A stretch of DNA of 32,884 nucleotides from Actinobacteria bacterium UBA4426 (lineage in GTDB: Bacteria; Actinomycetota; Actinomycetes; S36-B12). Positions within the stretch are counted from its first letter, which is position 1. Each line of letters opens with the position of its first letter. The stretch lies in NCBI GenBank assembly GCA_002390705.1, contig DGQA01000002.1, positions 9,671 to 42,554 of the forward strand, written 5' to 3'. The position numbers and the translations under genes are program-made. Below are positions 24,504-32,168 of this stretch, piece after piece. A model generated the notes under the pieces. It did no database searches and was not told the origin of the DNA. It worked only from the letters and a program-made list of their open reading frames with translations.

Positions 24504-24504
24504 A
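24478..24504. promoter_or_regulatory. CIRCE operator, distal copy
   Basis: TTAGCACTC, nine bases, GAGTGCAAA. The left arm is perfect; the right arm has one mismatch (A for T in GAGTGCTAA). It is separated from the proximal copy by eight bases. Confidence 0.9.
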
Positions 24505-24544
24505 TCCATGGGGGCATTGCGGCCTAGATCTGCTCTAAAAAGCG

Positions 24545-24587
24545 AACTGTGACGGGCCGCCCGTCACAGTTCTGGCCATTTGGCCAG
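24545..24587 (-). terminator. Intrinsic terminator of the solute-binding protein gene
   Basis: AACTGTGACGGG (24545-24556) pairs perfectly with 24560-24571 (12-base stem, three-base loop). On the minus strand it is followed by CGCTTTTTAG. A second small stem, CTGGCCA/TGGCCAG at 24572-24587, precedes it. It lies 62 bases after the solute-binding protein stop. Confidence 0.8.
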
Positions 24588-24648
24588 CTGAATGGGGGTC
24601 GGAATAGGCTCTAATTACCGGTGAGCTACTTGATGGATATTTGACCAG

Positions 24649-25941
24649 CTAGGGAATTATCGGTGCTTCAACCGGGGCCGGCGTGTCAACCGGGGGTGGT
24701 GTCAGCGCGGCCACTGCCTGGGCCCGGGCCGCGGCGAATGACTTGCGGGATCGGATGGCGTCCCCGCCACGCGTACTGTCGCGCCACGCCCCGGAAAGCG
24801 CCAGGGATACCTGGCCCCACTCGGGAATATTGGGGTACGCCGATGCTCCCAGAGCCGCCGAGCCAAATGCAAGGAGCACTCGGTCTGGAGATGCTGCTGC
24901 CGCGCGAGAGTTGGCGGGCAACCCGACATAAGGCGAATTTTCATAAAAGGTCTTTTGGGCTTTGGTGGTGGTGATCTTGTTGGTAACGATGTCCCGCGAT
25001 GCAGGTAACACTTTATGCACCTGAGCAAAACTCGTGACTGCGAACCCAATGGACTTCATCATCGGCGCCGCATAAATTCCTTTGACAATCGCTGGCACTT
25101 GAGTGATGCGATACCGGAAATTCATTGTCCTCAGGGTTGCAATTTCTTCAGGTCCTGCAAGCCAAAAAGGGGCACGGCCGCTCGTGAATGCGCTGCGTGC
25201 TTGTTCGGCAGTCACACTTGAATTGATCAATCCGCTCTTATTCCACCGATTGATTTGACCTTGATTTTTCACGAACCTCTTGTTATTAATCCCGATCTTT
25301 TTTGGGTTGTAACTGCCATAATCCGTGGTCCCAAAGGCGAATCCACCCAGTCCGGCAAAGAGCGGGTAGGTTGAGTAGGCATCGCCCTCAATCCCCTGAG
25401 GGACTGCGAAGGCAATATCTGCTTTACCCTCGGCAACAGTCTTCAGGGCCAAAGTGGAAAGCTTCTCGAAGGTTTTGGGTGCATTGGGAATCAAATCGGC
25501 ATTCGTGACAAGCGCCAAGTTCTGGCGCTGCATCGGCATTCCAAAGAGAGAATCAGCCACTCGGAAAGTACTAATTGCGATCTTAGATTGATTCCGTGTG
25601 GTTTCCAACGAAATTTCAATGGGGGCAATGAGCGCGTTGGCGGCCAGCTCCCCCACCCGGCCTCCATCAATCAAGACGATGTCGGGCGCGTTGGCTGGAT
25701 CAGCGTTTTGAAGATCAGCCGTAATGGTTGACATGTCGTGGGTCTGGACATCAATTGCACGCTTTTTGTAACCCTTTGCGAACAGAGCCTGAGCTGCCAC
25801 TTGATACTCGGCGCTCACCCACACCACAATCGCCCGTGGTGCCGCCTGCACGGGGGCAACTAGCAGCGGCGCAGCAATGAGTGCGGCGACAAGCGTGACT
25901 GAGGAAAGTCCCTTAGTCAACCAACGGGGTTGCTGCTGCAC
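24649..25941 (-). CDS. Secreted extracellular solute-binding protein (ABC type, family 1), no adjacent permease
   Basis: A 430-residue protein with a Sec signal peptide (about residues 1-33, cut after PVQA). The mature part has the binding-protein pattern: IVVWVSAEYQ first strand, APDIVLIDGGRVGELA, LFGMPMQRQNLALVTN and FTSGRAPFWLAGPEEI, as in sugar-binding family 1. There is no lipobox cysteine after the signal peptide, so the usual lipid anchor is missing, and the C-terminus is a proline-rich tail (TPPPVDTPAPVEAPIIP). No permease or ATPase gene is next to it. Start: GTG at 25941 after AGGAGAG. Whether it serves a distant transporter is unknown. Confidence 0.8.
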   Translation of the reverse strand: MQQQPRWLTKGLSSVTLVAALIAAPLLVAPVQAAPRAIVVWVSAEYQVAAQALFAKGYKKRAIDVQTHDMSTITADLQNADPANAPDIVLIDGGRVGELAANALIAPIEISLETTRNQSKIAISTFRVADSLFGMPMQRQNLALVTNADLIPNAPKTFEKLSTLALKTVAEGKADIAFAVPQGIEGDAYSTYPLFAGLGGFAFGTTDYGSYNPKKIGINNKRFVKNQGQINRWNKSGLINSSVTAEQARSAFTSGRAPFWLAGPEEIATLRTMNFRYRITQVPAIVKGIYAAPMMKSIGFAVTSFAQVHKVLPASRDIVTNKITTTKAQKTFYENSPYVGLPANSRAAAASPDRVLLAFGSAALGASAYPNIPEWGQVSLALSGAWRDSTRGGDAIRSRKSFAAARAQAVAALTPPPVDTPAPVEAPIIP

Positions 25942-25987
25942 GAAGATTCTCTCCTGTCCACACGAAAATTAAACGGCCTGCACCACT

Positions 25988-26015
25988 AGAGTAAAACGGA
26001 TTCACGGATAAACAA
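25988..26015 (-). promoter_or_regulatory. Promoter of the solute-binding protein gene
   Basis: On the minus strand TTGTTT (26015-26010), 16 bases, TACTCT (25993-25988). This gives a leader of about 40 bases with a Shine-Dalgarno site, in contrast to the leaderless genes. Confidence 0.5.
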
Positions 26016-26075
26016 AATGCTCAAGCAACGTGCGCGTGTTACGCCCGAATTCACACATCAGTGAATCACGGGGAA

Positions 26076-26453
26076 TTAGCGGATATTTGAACGATTTGCG
26101 CTGCGGGAGGCCTGCCGACTTGAGCGCATCCGGCGCAGCCTCTTCACCATCATGGGATCAAATTCCAAAGCTTCTGGGGTGTCGATCAACGAATTTATCA
26201 ACTGGTAGTAGCGCGTTGCACTCATGTCAAAAAGCTCACGGATAGCGGCTTCCTTGGCGCCGGAGTACTTCCACCATTGGCGCTCAAAGCCAAGAACCGC
26301 CCGATCGCGCTCGGAAAGCCCATGGCCAGAAGTCTCTGGATTCGAGCTAACGCTTGTGGACTCGTACATTAATTCTTCCTCCAACGACCCAAAACCCTCA
26401 AGGATCTCCTCTTCGGGGTCCCTATCGTATTCATCAAATGACACGCTTGTCAT
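26076..26453 (-). CDS. DUF3263 family protein
   Basis: The 125-residue protein has an acidic, probably disordered first 45 residues. The DUF3263 core follows: LSERDRAVLGFERQWWKYSG, then AIRELFDMSATRYYQLINSL, DTPEALEFDPMMVKRLRRMR. The core looks like a helix-turn-helix (MSATRYYQ) followed by a basic tail, so nucleic acid binding is likely; the family function is unknown. In M. tuberculosis the DUF3263 gene (Rv0430) is also in the region of groEL2. The start is uncertain: the ATG at 26453 has GGGGGTGA almost touching it; a GTG at 26444 or an ATG at 26369 (after GGAGGAAG) are alternatives. Confidence 0.85.
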   Translation of the reverse strand: MTSVSFDEYDRDPEEEILEGFGSLEEELMYESTSVSSNPETSGHGLSERDRAVLGFERQWWKYSGAKEAAIRELFDMSATRYYQLINSLIDTPEALEFDPMMVKRLRRMRSSRQASRSANRSNIR

Positions 26454-26503
26454 TCACCCCCACACATTGGGCCAATATTTCACGGATACCTTGCACGATC
26501 ACC

Positions 26504-27274
26504 CTAACTGCGCCTTCGAAACCGCAAGAGAATCCACGAAAAAGCGTAACCCAACCCGTTAGTGGCCCAGTGAAAGCCCATCGGAGCGATGACACTTCCC
26601 GAAAAAATTCTCATTAACGTGAACAAAACACCAGCAAAGGTGGTGGTGACCACGCTCGCAACCACCGCGAGGATACTTCCGCGACGACCCGAGCCCACCA
26701 CACTTCCCAAGGCTGGATTCTCCTCATGCGTGCCGATGCTGGGCAAAATATGCCACAGCCCAAACGCAATTGCTGAAACTACAATTGAGGTCGTGAGGTC
26801 AAAGCGCCGGGCGAGCATCGAAAATAACACTGCCCGAAAAGCGATCTCCTCTAACAAGACCGTGCCGAGCGGCACTTCGACCAGTGATTGAAAAAGCACC
26901 CTCCCTCCCGACAAAGTCCCAATTCGCTGGTCGGCAAAAGCTTCTCGCGTTTTTTTAAACGCGGACCCAATCAGGTAAATCAAGGTGACCGCCACGATCG
27001 AAACCGACGCCCACACCAATCCAGGGAGCACGTAAGTAAAACCCAGGCCCATATCGGTGAAGTCATTGCCATCAAGGAGCCCAATTGCGAGCAAAACTAC
27101 CGATCCAACAAAAGCCCACAGCAAGTAATGCGTCTGTGGGGCAATCCGGTTGTTCACGATGTTGAGCCCGATCAGGGCTACGCCAACCAGCAACAGGGGC
27201 CACCACGGCAAGCCCCCAACCTGAACCGGGTAGATCGCTCCAGGGAAAACTAAATCCACAGCAACACTTGCCAT
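26504..27274 (-). CDS. CPBP family intramembrane metalloprotease (CAAX/Abi type)
   Basis: A 256-residue protein with about seven hydrophobic helices and the three motifs of the CPBP/Abi family: EEIAFR (E142, E143, R147), FGLWH (H175) and GFHWATN near the C-terminus. These residues form the glutamate/histidine active site in the membrane. The substrate is unknown; such proteins cleave prenylated or other membrane peptides, or act in bacteriocin self-immunity. It is divergent from kynureninase. The ATG at 27274 has GAGAGT six bases upstream; a TAGACT further up is another -10 candidate. Confidence 0.88.
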   Translation of the reverse strand: MASVAVDLVFPGAIYPVQVGGLPWWPLLLVGVALIGLNIVNNRIAPQTHYLLWAFVGSVVLLAIGLLDGNDFTDMGLGFTYVLPGLVWASVSIVAVTLIYLIGSAFKKTREAFADQRIGTLSGGRVLFQSLVEVPLGTVLLEEIAFRAVLFSMLARRFDLTTSIVVSAIAFGLWHILPSIGTHEENPALGSVVGSGRRGSILAVVASVVTTTFAGVLFTLMRIFSGSVIAPMGFHWATNGLGYAFSWILLRFRRRS

Positions 27275-27280
27275 CGAGAG

Positions 27281-27286
27281 ACTCTC
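27281..27286 (-). promoter_or_regulatory. Possible -10 hexamer GAGAGT before the CPBP gene
   Basis: GAGAGT on the minus strand, six bases, then the ATG at 27274. It shares only the conserved A and last T with the TANNNT type, and it sits inside a GAGAG/CTCTC inverted repeat. Confidence 0.3.
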
Positions 27287-27335
27287 ATCACAGGCTTGAG
27301 TCTACGTCCGATGGCGCAGAACCTAGAATCTACGA

Positions 27336-27341
27336 GAGACT
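27336..27341 (+). promoter_or_regulatory. Possible -10 hexamer GAGACT before kynU
   Basis: GAGACT, six bases, then the ATG at 27348. TAGAAT about 18 bases upstream of the ATG is an alternative -10 that would give a very short leader. Confidence 0.3.
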
Positions 27342-27347
27342 AAGAAC

Positions 27348-28631
27348 ATGGATGCGCCAGCAGAGTTCGCCAACGAGGAATACGCCCTTGACCGGGATCT
27401 CAACCTTGATCCTCCGCTTGCTCGAGATAAATACTTGCTACCGACAGATTCATTAGGCATCCCCATCGCCTACTTGGCTGGTAACTCATTGGGGTTGCAA
27501 CCAAAATCAACCCGGGCTGCGCTCGATCAGGAACTCGATTCATGGGCAACACTTGCCGTCCGCGGACATTCACATGGGGCACACCCCTGGATGGCATTTC
27601 CGTCGCTCCTCGCAGAACCCTCCGCCGCAATAGTCGGGGCTAAGCCGCACGAAATCGTCATGATGAACAGTTTGACAATTAACTTGCACATGTTGCTTGC
27701 CAGTTTTTATCAACCACGCGATCAACGTCGAAAAATTGTTATGGAAGATTATGCGTTCTCTTCAGATTCCTACGCGATTCGCTCACACGTTGCATTTCGT
27801 GGCGGGGACCCCGACGAAGATATTATTCGCCTCAAACCACGTGAGGGTGAAGACAGTCTGCGCACCCAAGACGTTATCACCGTCTTGCACCAGCGCGGTG
27901 AAGAAATCTCCACGATCTTATTTGGCGCCGTCAACTACTACTCGGGTGAATACATGGACATCCCAGCCATCACCGCTGCCGCCCACGACGTGGGTGCCTT
28001 CGCGGGGTGGGACCTTGCCCATGCGGCGGGAAACCTCCCCATGAACCTGCACGATTGGAACGTTGACTTCGCCGCTTGGTGCTCCTACAAATACCTCAAT
28101 GCCGGCCCGGGTTCAGTTGCCGGAGCGTTCATCCATGAACGGCATCATGCCGGCACGCTACCGCGCCTTGAAGGTTGGTGGACAAACAAACCTGAAACTC
28201 GATTTGTGATGAACCCTGTGGTTGACCCCCTGGAGACCGCTGATGCCTGGGCGGTCTCCAATCCGCCAGTCCTCATTATGGCTCCCGCCCTCAGCGCCCT
28301 TGAAGTTTTTTCTGATGTTGGCATGCCCGCGATTCATGCTCGTTGCTTACAGCTCACCCACTACATGCGCCAACTCATTTCCGCACTCGACACCCAGAAC
28401 CGGGTGCACGTGATTACGCCAAGTGACCCCGACCGTCACGGCGCACAACTTTCCATCCGGGTACCAATTGAACCCTTCGCGCTCATTGAACGTATGTACC
28501 AAAACTATGGCGTACTCGGTGATGCCCGAAACCCGGACATAATCCGGCTTGCACCGATTCCCATGTACAACACCTTTCATGATGTGTGGCGGGCAATCAC
28601 CGCATTGTTTCTCGAACTAGATGCGCAATAG
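27348..28631 (+). CDS. kynU: Kynureninase
   Basis: A 427-residue class V PLP enzyme with the kynureninase marks: AGNSLGL (44-50), HPWMAFPSLLAEPSA, WDLAHAAGN (221-229) and SYKYLNAGPG with the Schiff-base lysine K248. It cleaves kynurenine to anthranilate and alanine (or 3-hydroxykynurenine to 3-hydroxyanthranilate) in tryptophan breakdown. Neither tryptophan dioxygenase nor kynurenine formamidase is in the window, so the rest of the pathway must be elsewhere or kynurenine may come from outside. Its 3' end overlaps the oxidoreductase on the opposite strand by 15 bases. Confidence 0.96.
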   Translation: MDAPAEFANEEYALDRDLNLDPPLARDKYLLPTDSLGIPIAYLAGNSLGLQPKSTRAALDQELDSWATLAVRGHSHGAHPWMAFPSLLAEPSAAIVGAKPHEIVMMNSLTINLHMLLASFYQPRDQRRKIVMEDYAFSSDSYAIRSHVAFRGGDPDEDIIRLKPREGEDSLRTQDVITVLHQRGEEISTILFGAVNYYSGEYMDIPAITAAAHDVGAFAGWDLAHAAGNLPMNLHDWNVDFAAWCSYKYLNAGPGSVAGAFIHERHHAGTLPRLEGWWTNKPETRFVMNPVVDPLETADAWAVSNPPVLIMAPALSALEVFSDVGMPAIHARCLQLTHYMRQLISALDTQNRVHVITPSDPDRHGAQLSIRVPIEPFALIERMYQNYGVLGDARNPDIIRLAPIPMYNTFHDVWRAITALFLELDAQ

Positions 28632-29579
28632 CGATCGCTCAGTTGAACCGGCTTCAACGTTTTCATGTGCTGCCGCAATTTCGTCCAATGAAACATACGA
28701 AACCGGGGGCATACTTAACCCGCCATCACGTAAAGCCCGATTCACACTTTCGACAGCGGCCCAAAATTTTTCCTTCTGCACATTGAATAGGATCATGAAT
28801 TCAATAGTGATACAGGAATTCATGAGCGCTCGGCGAGGAAATACCGGGTCTTCACCATCCGCGGCATAGGAGAGGATCTTCATGCCCGGTTGAGAAATCG
28901 CCAGATCAAGTTCCAAATTTGCCGTAAGATTAACTTCCACGATCCGAGAGATCCCTTGATCCTTTAGTTGATCCACTGCGCCACCTTCTGTGTAATTTAC
29001 AACAGTGTTCGCCCCAGCCTCGGTTGCAATTCTCATTTTTTCGTCACTGCTCACCGTTGTACAGACGCGAGCGCCTCCCCACTTCGCTAACTGCACCGCT
29101 GCGCGGCCCACGGCACCCGCTCCTCCGCTCACCAAGACTGTTTCGCCAGCAATCGGGGCATCGGCAAACAAACAATAAGCGGCGGTGACCGCCGGGACAC
29201 CTAAAGTTGCGCCAAGTTCCAATGTCACCGAGTCTGGCAATGGCTGCGCAAAATCATTAATCACAACGCAGTACTGAGCCGCCGTGCCATAACGATTGCC
29301 GCTCGCGGCGAGCATTACCCAGACCCGCTCTCCTACCCGGCCAGAATCAACACCCTCACCCACCGATTTGATTATTCCGCTGCCATCATGATGGGGGATC
29401 TGGAATTCATCAATTACCCTCGGCACCCTACCGCTGCGCGCCTTAACATCCGTTGGGTTGATCCCCGAAAATGCGAGCTGCACCAGTACCTCGCCAGGGC
29501 CTGGTGTTGGCACCGCGCATTCATCGACATTAAGGACCTCACGTGCCGTTCCAAATTGCTCATATCGCGCGGCTCGCAT
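28617..29579 (-). CDS. Zinc-free medium-chain dehydrogenase, NADPH:quinone oxidoreductase type
   Basis: A 320-residue medium-chain dehydrogenase/reductase. The N-terminal GroES-like domain has PGPGEVLVQLAFSGINPTD and PHHDGSG; the Rossmann domain has VLVSGGAGAVGRAAVQLAK, the NADPH loop. The zinc-binding cysteines of alcohol dehydrogenases are absent, placing it with quinone oxidoreductases (zeta-crystallin type). It reduces quinones or alpha,beta-unsaturated carbonyls; the substrate is unknown. The ATG at 29579 has TTAAAT six bases upstream and no Shine-Dalgarno site. Confidence 0.9.
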   Translation of the reverse strand: MRAARYEQFGTAREVLNVDECAVPTPGPGEVLVQLAFSGINPTDVKARSGRVPRVIDEFQIPHHDGSGIIKSVGEGVDSGRVGERVWVMLAASGNRYGTAAQYCVVINDFAQPLPDSVTLELGATLGVPAVTAAYCLFADAPIAGETVLVSGGAGAVGRAAVQLAKWGGARVCTTVSSDEKMRIATEAGANTVVNYTEGGAVDQLKDQGISRIVEVNLTANLELDLAISQPGMKILSYAADGEDPVFPRRALMNSCITIEFMILFNVQKEKFWAAVESVNRALRDGGLSMPPVSYVSLDEIAAAHENVEAGSTERSLLRI

Positions 29580-29585
29580 GGTGCT

Positions 29586-29591
29586 ATTTAA
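29586..29591 (-). promoter_or_regulatory. Possible -10 hexamer TTAAAT, leaderless start of the quinone oxidoreductase gene
   Basis: TTAAAT on the minus strand, six bases (AGCACC), then the ATG at 29579. The second position is T rather than A, so it is a partial match. Confidence 0.35.
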
Positions 29592-29642
29592 TCGCAGAGA
29601 TGGGCATCACGTCTCGCTGCCAGCAAACATTATCGATTCTTG

Positions 29643-30839
29643 CTAGCCGTAATGAGCTGGTGGAGAAATCCGGTCACCCAATCGAGGGATAGCCCGCGCC
29701 ACGATCGCGCCGACAAGTGCAGCCGGAACAAGGCTCCACGTCCCCATAAGGAAACCAAGTACCACACCCAAGGAAATTGCGATTGGCCATTTCATGGGAG
29801 CCGTTGCAATAACTGCAGCGATGACTCCCACAACTATTGCGGCCGGTACGGACGGGCCACCATCAATTACTAAAGCAATGAGCAGTCCCGAAGCTGCACC
29901 CACAAACATTGCCGGGAAAAACGGACCACCACGGAAACCTGCGCCAAGGGACACTGCGTATGCAATTGTTTTCAAGGCAATGATGGCGGCAACTGTCGAG
30001 GCTGATGTGAGAGTCGGAAGATCAGTAATCAAATCCTCGCCAGATGTAGTGATATAGATAATCGATTGACCGGTCCAGGCTTGCATGAGTAGTGCCGCAG
30101 CAGCAATGATCAGAGCCGCGCCTACCAAGATAGGTAACTGGGGGCCAGCATGTGAAGCTCGAGCGATTAAAGCGGCGACAAGTCGGGAAATTGTGACCGC
30201 CAGTGTTGCTATGAGCGCCACCAGAACCGCCCACCCGAGTTGATCGACTTCGATTGCGGTGGGGGTGCTGCCCAACTTCATGCTCCCGCTCATGATGGGT
30301 TCAACAAAGAGGGCAAGAATCCCGCCCAGCGCTCCCACACCGACTACTTTTGTCACCATCTTTGATTCGGTGATTCGCATCCACTTCGCTGCGATTCCAC
30401 CAATCACTGAACCCGTCGCCACCAAAGCGACCTCCGGTCCAAGTACCACACCACCCCACAGCGACGCAAAAATTGCCAGGATCGCTCCGAGATACTCCTT
30501 GGGCGTTAGGCCGCTGACCTTGATCCCACCCATGGGGGAGTGGCCACTGTCCCCGACAAACCGACGCACTAAATAGACAAGCACCGCGGCAATTAACAAG
30601 ACCCCAATCACGTACCACGCTGGGGTCTGCGCCCACGTGCCCGGAATGGTTTCCCACACGAATCCGATTCCGACATTTACCAACTCAAGAACTGCATAAC
30701 CCACTACTAGACTGACAACCCCGGCAATGAGCATTGCGGGAAGTGGACGTTGCCGTGTCACAGAAGCTGGTCTACTCGCAGTCACCTCCTTAGCCAACCA
30801 TGCAGCACTGCGATTCGTGTAAGCACCACGCGCAAGCAT
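29643..30839 (-). CDS. CLC-family chloride channel or transporter
   Basis: A 398-residue protein with about ten hydrophobic segments. The three CLC selectivity regions are visible in altered form: GDSGHSP (for GSGIP), GGVVLGPEVALVATG (for GxEGP) and GAGFRGGPFFPAMFVGA (for GxFxP). The LGPE arrangement recurs in actinobacterial CLC relatives, and because the usual gating glutamate position differs, transport mode (channel or H+ exchanger) cannot be told. It would move chloride or fluoride-like anions. The first 35 residues before the first helix are poorly conserved in appearance. The annotated ATG at 30839 lacks a Shine-Dalgarno site, so a GTG at 30785 or 30761 or an ATG at 30734 is possible. 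Confidence 0.85.
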   Translation of the reverse strand: MLARGAYTNRSAAWLAKEVTASRPASVTRQRPLPAMLIAGVVSLVVGYAVLELVNVGIGFVWETIPGTWAQTPAWYVIGVLLIAAVLVYLVRRFVGDSGHSPMGGIKVSGLTPKEYLGAILAIFASLWGGVVLGPEVALVATGSVIGGIAAKWMRITESKMVTKVVGVGALGGILALFVEPIMSGSMKLGSTPTAIEVDQLGWAVLVALIATLAVTISRLVAALIARASHAGPQLPILVGAALIIAAAALLMQAWTGQSIIYITTSGEDLITDLPTLTSASTVAAIIALKTIAYAVSLGAGFRGGPFFPAMFVGAASGLLIALVIDGGPSVPAAIVVGVIAAVIATAPMKWPIAISLGVVLGFLMGTWSLVPAALVGAIVARAIPRLGDRISPPAHYG

Positions 30840-31013
30840 GGGGCCAAAAGCGAGGGAGCGGGAACCAACCGAAACAGTGAGAGACGAAATTCTTGACCAG
30901 GTTCAGTCAGGCCGGTGGGAAGGAGTATCCAACAAAAAAAGCAACGGGATGGCGGAGAGTTATGGCTAAACGTAAGGGGATAAAACCAATACGGTACGTT
31001 GAGGCCGCTCCAC

Positions 31014-31087
31014 GCCCCCTTAACTCAGCTGGCCAGAGTGCCTCACTTGTAATGAGGAAGTCTGCGGTTCGAATCCGCAAGGGGGCC
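31014..31087 (+). tRNA. tRNA-Thr (anticodon TGT)
   Basis: All arms fold: acceptor GCCCCCT/AGGGGGC, D-stem ACTC/GAGT, anticodon stem CCTCA/TGAGG with loop CTTGTAA (anticodon TGT), T-stem TGCGG/CCGCA with loop TTCGAAT. The 3' CCA does not appear to be encoded after the discriminator base. A possible -10 TACGGT lies at 30990-30995. Confidence 0.96.
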
Positions 31088-31095
31088 CATACGTT

Positions 31096-31119
31096 AACCC
31101 TCCACTTCGTTGGGGGGTT
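31096..31119 (+). terminator. Possible terminator of tRNA-Thr
   Basis: AACCCTCCA (31096-31104) pairs with TGGGGGGTT (31111-31119) with one G-T pair and a six-base loop, starting 8 bases after the tRNA. No T tract follows, so it may only be a processing hairpin. Confidence 0.4.
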
Positions 31120-31211
31120 GTGCCCAGAATCATAATTGGGGTATTCAGCGGAAAAGGTTGAGCCCGGTCAGAAAAATCACATGCCTTTGACAACATCGCG
31201 CTGGTGTGTCG

Positions 31212-32168
31212 TTAGCTTCTCGCCCGGAACATGTCGTGCAACACGATTGATGCTGCAACTGAGGCATTAAGGGACTCATTGCCCTTAGCCATAGGAATAT
31301 TGACCAACCAATCGCAGTTTTCTTTGACCAGTCGAGATAGGCCAGCGCCTTCAGCCCCAATCACAATCACGACAGGGTCCCGCCAAATGTCAGCCCTGAT
31401 TTCCTGCAGGGGCGTTGATCCTTCGGCTGCAAGTCCGATCACGATGAAGCCCGATTTTTGTAGTGCGATGAGCGAGCGGCTCAAATTTGTCACCTGTGCG
31501 ACCTTAATTCTTGTCAACGCACCAGCTGATGACTTCCATGCAGTCGCGGTTACTCCCACACTGCGTCGCTCAGGAAGAAGAATTGCCTCGGCACCAAAAG
31601 CGGCAGCGGATCTGGATATCGCTCCCAGGTTGCGCGGGTCAGTTAATCCATCACACGCAATGATGCAGCGAGTGGTTTCAATTGATTTGAGGTCTGCATA
31701 TTTGTAGTCGGGAACTGTAAGAACTAGACCCTGATGTACGCCGCCTTCAGTCATGCGATCAAGTTCAGGGCGAGGAACCTCCATCAATGGGATGCCCGCG
31801 GCCAATGCAGTTTTCAGTGCTTCGCGAAAGCGGTCATCCGTATCTGCTTTCGACTGAACATACAGTGCATTCGCTGGCACTTTTGCTCTCAAAGCTTCCA
31901 CGACCGAGTTGCGTCCCATCAGGAGTCCAGCGACCCGAGCTTTTGTGCGTTCCACCCTGCGGCCGCCGGTGCCCGCAGGCGAGGTTGCTGCCCGCCGTTC
32001 GGCGGCTTTCTTTTGCTTGGCTTTGGGGTGATGCGGGCGATCAACCGCTTTAGGAGTTGGTCCACGACCGTCCAATTTGTCTTTGCGGTTACCGCCGGAC
32101 CCAGTGCTCGCACCCTTTTTGGAACCAGGGTTTCGCATAGCACCACGTCGCTGGGAGTTACCTGCCAT
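31212..32168 (-). CDS. rlmB: 23S rRNA 2'-O-methyltransferase RlmB (SpoU/TrmH family)
   Basis: A 318-residue SPOUT methyltransferase. The N-terminal ~85 residues are a basic, low-complexity extension (MAGNSQRRGAMRNPGSKKG) probably binding rRNA. A substrate-binding domain follows (LLMGRNSVVEALRAK). The knotted catalytic domain has motif 1 DPRNLGAISRSA, motif 2 IGAEGAGLS and motif 3 MAKGNESLNASVAASI. It methylates a guanosine 2'-OH (position 2251 in E. coli) in the peptidyl-transferase region. Its ATG overlaps the cysS stop by one base (TAATG). The cysS-rlmB pair is common in actinobacteria (Rv3580c-Rv3579c). Confidence 0.95.
   Translation of the reverse strand: MAGNSQRRGAMRNPGSKKGASTGSGGNRKDKLDGRGPTPKAVDRPHHPKAKQKKAAERRAATSPAGTGGRRVERTKARVAGLLMGRNSVVEALRAKVPANALYVQSKADTDDRFREALKTALAAGIPLMEVPRPELDRMTEGGVHQGLVLTVPDYKYADLKSIETTRCIIACDGLTDPRNLGAISRSAAAFGAEAILLPERRSVGVTATAWKSSAGALTRIKVAQVTNLSRSLIALQKSGFIVIGLAAEGSTPLQEIRADIWRDPVVIVIGAEGAGLSRLVKENCDWLVNIPMAKGNESLNASVAASIVLHDMFRARS

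Noticed and set aside
26049..26066. ATTCAC-N6-GTGAAT inverted repeat near the solute-binding protein promoter
   Set aside because: It is short and lies upstream of the -35 just after the DUF3263 stop; I cannot tell an operator from a weak terminator or chance.
30781..30791. AAGGAGGTGAC on the minus strand, a near-perfect anti-Shine-Dalgarno match inside the CLC gene
   Set aside because: No start codon lies 5-9 bases downstream; the next GTG is 19 bases away. It is probably coding sequence (Lys-Glu-Val-Thr), though it leaves the CLC start uncertain.
30893..31135. An 80-codon frame on the plus strand, with an inner ATG reading MAKRKGIKPIRYVEA
   Set aside because: It runs straight through the tRNA-Thr gene and the following hairpin, and it has no -10 hexamer at the six-base spacing and no known family.
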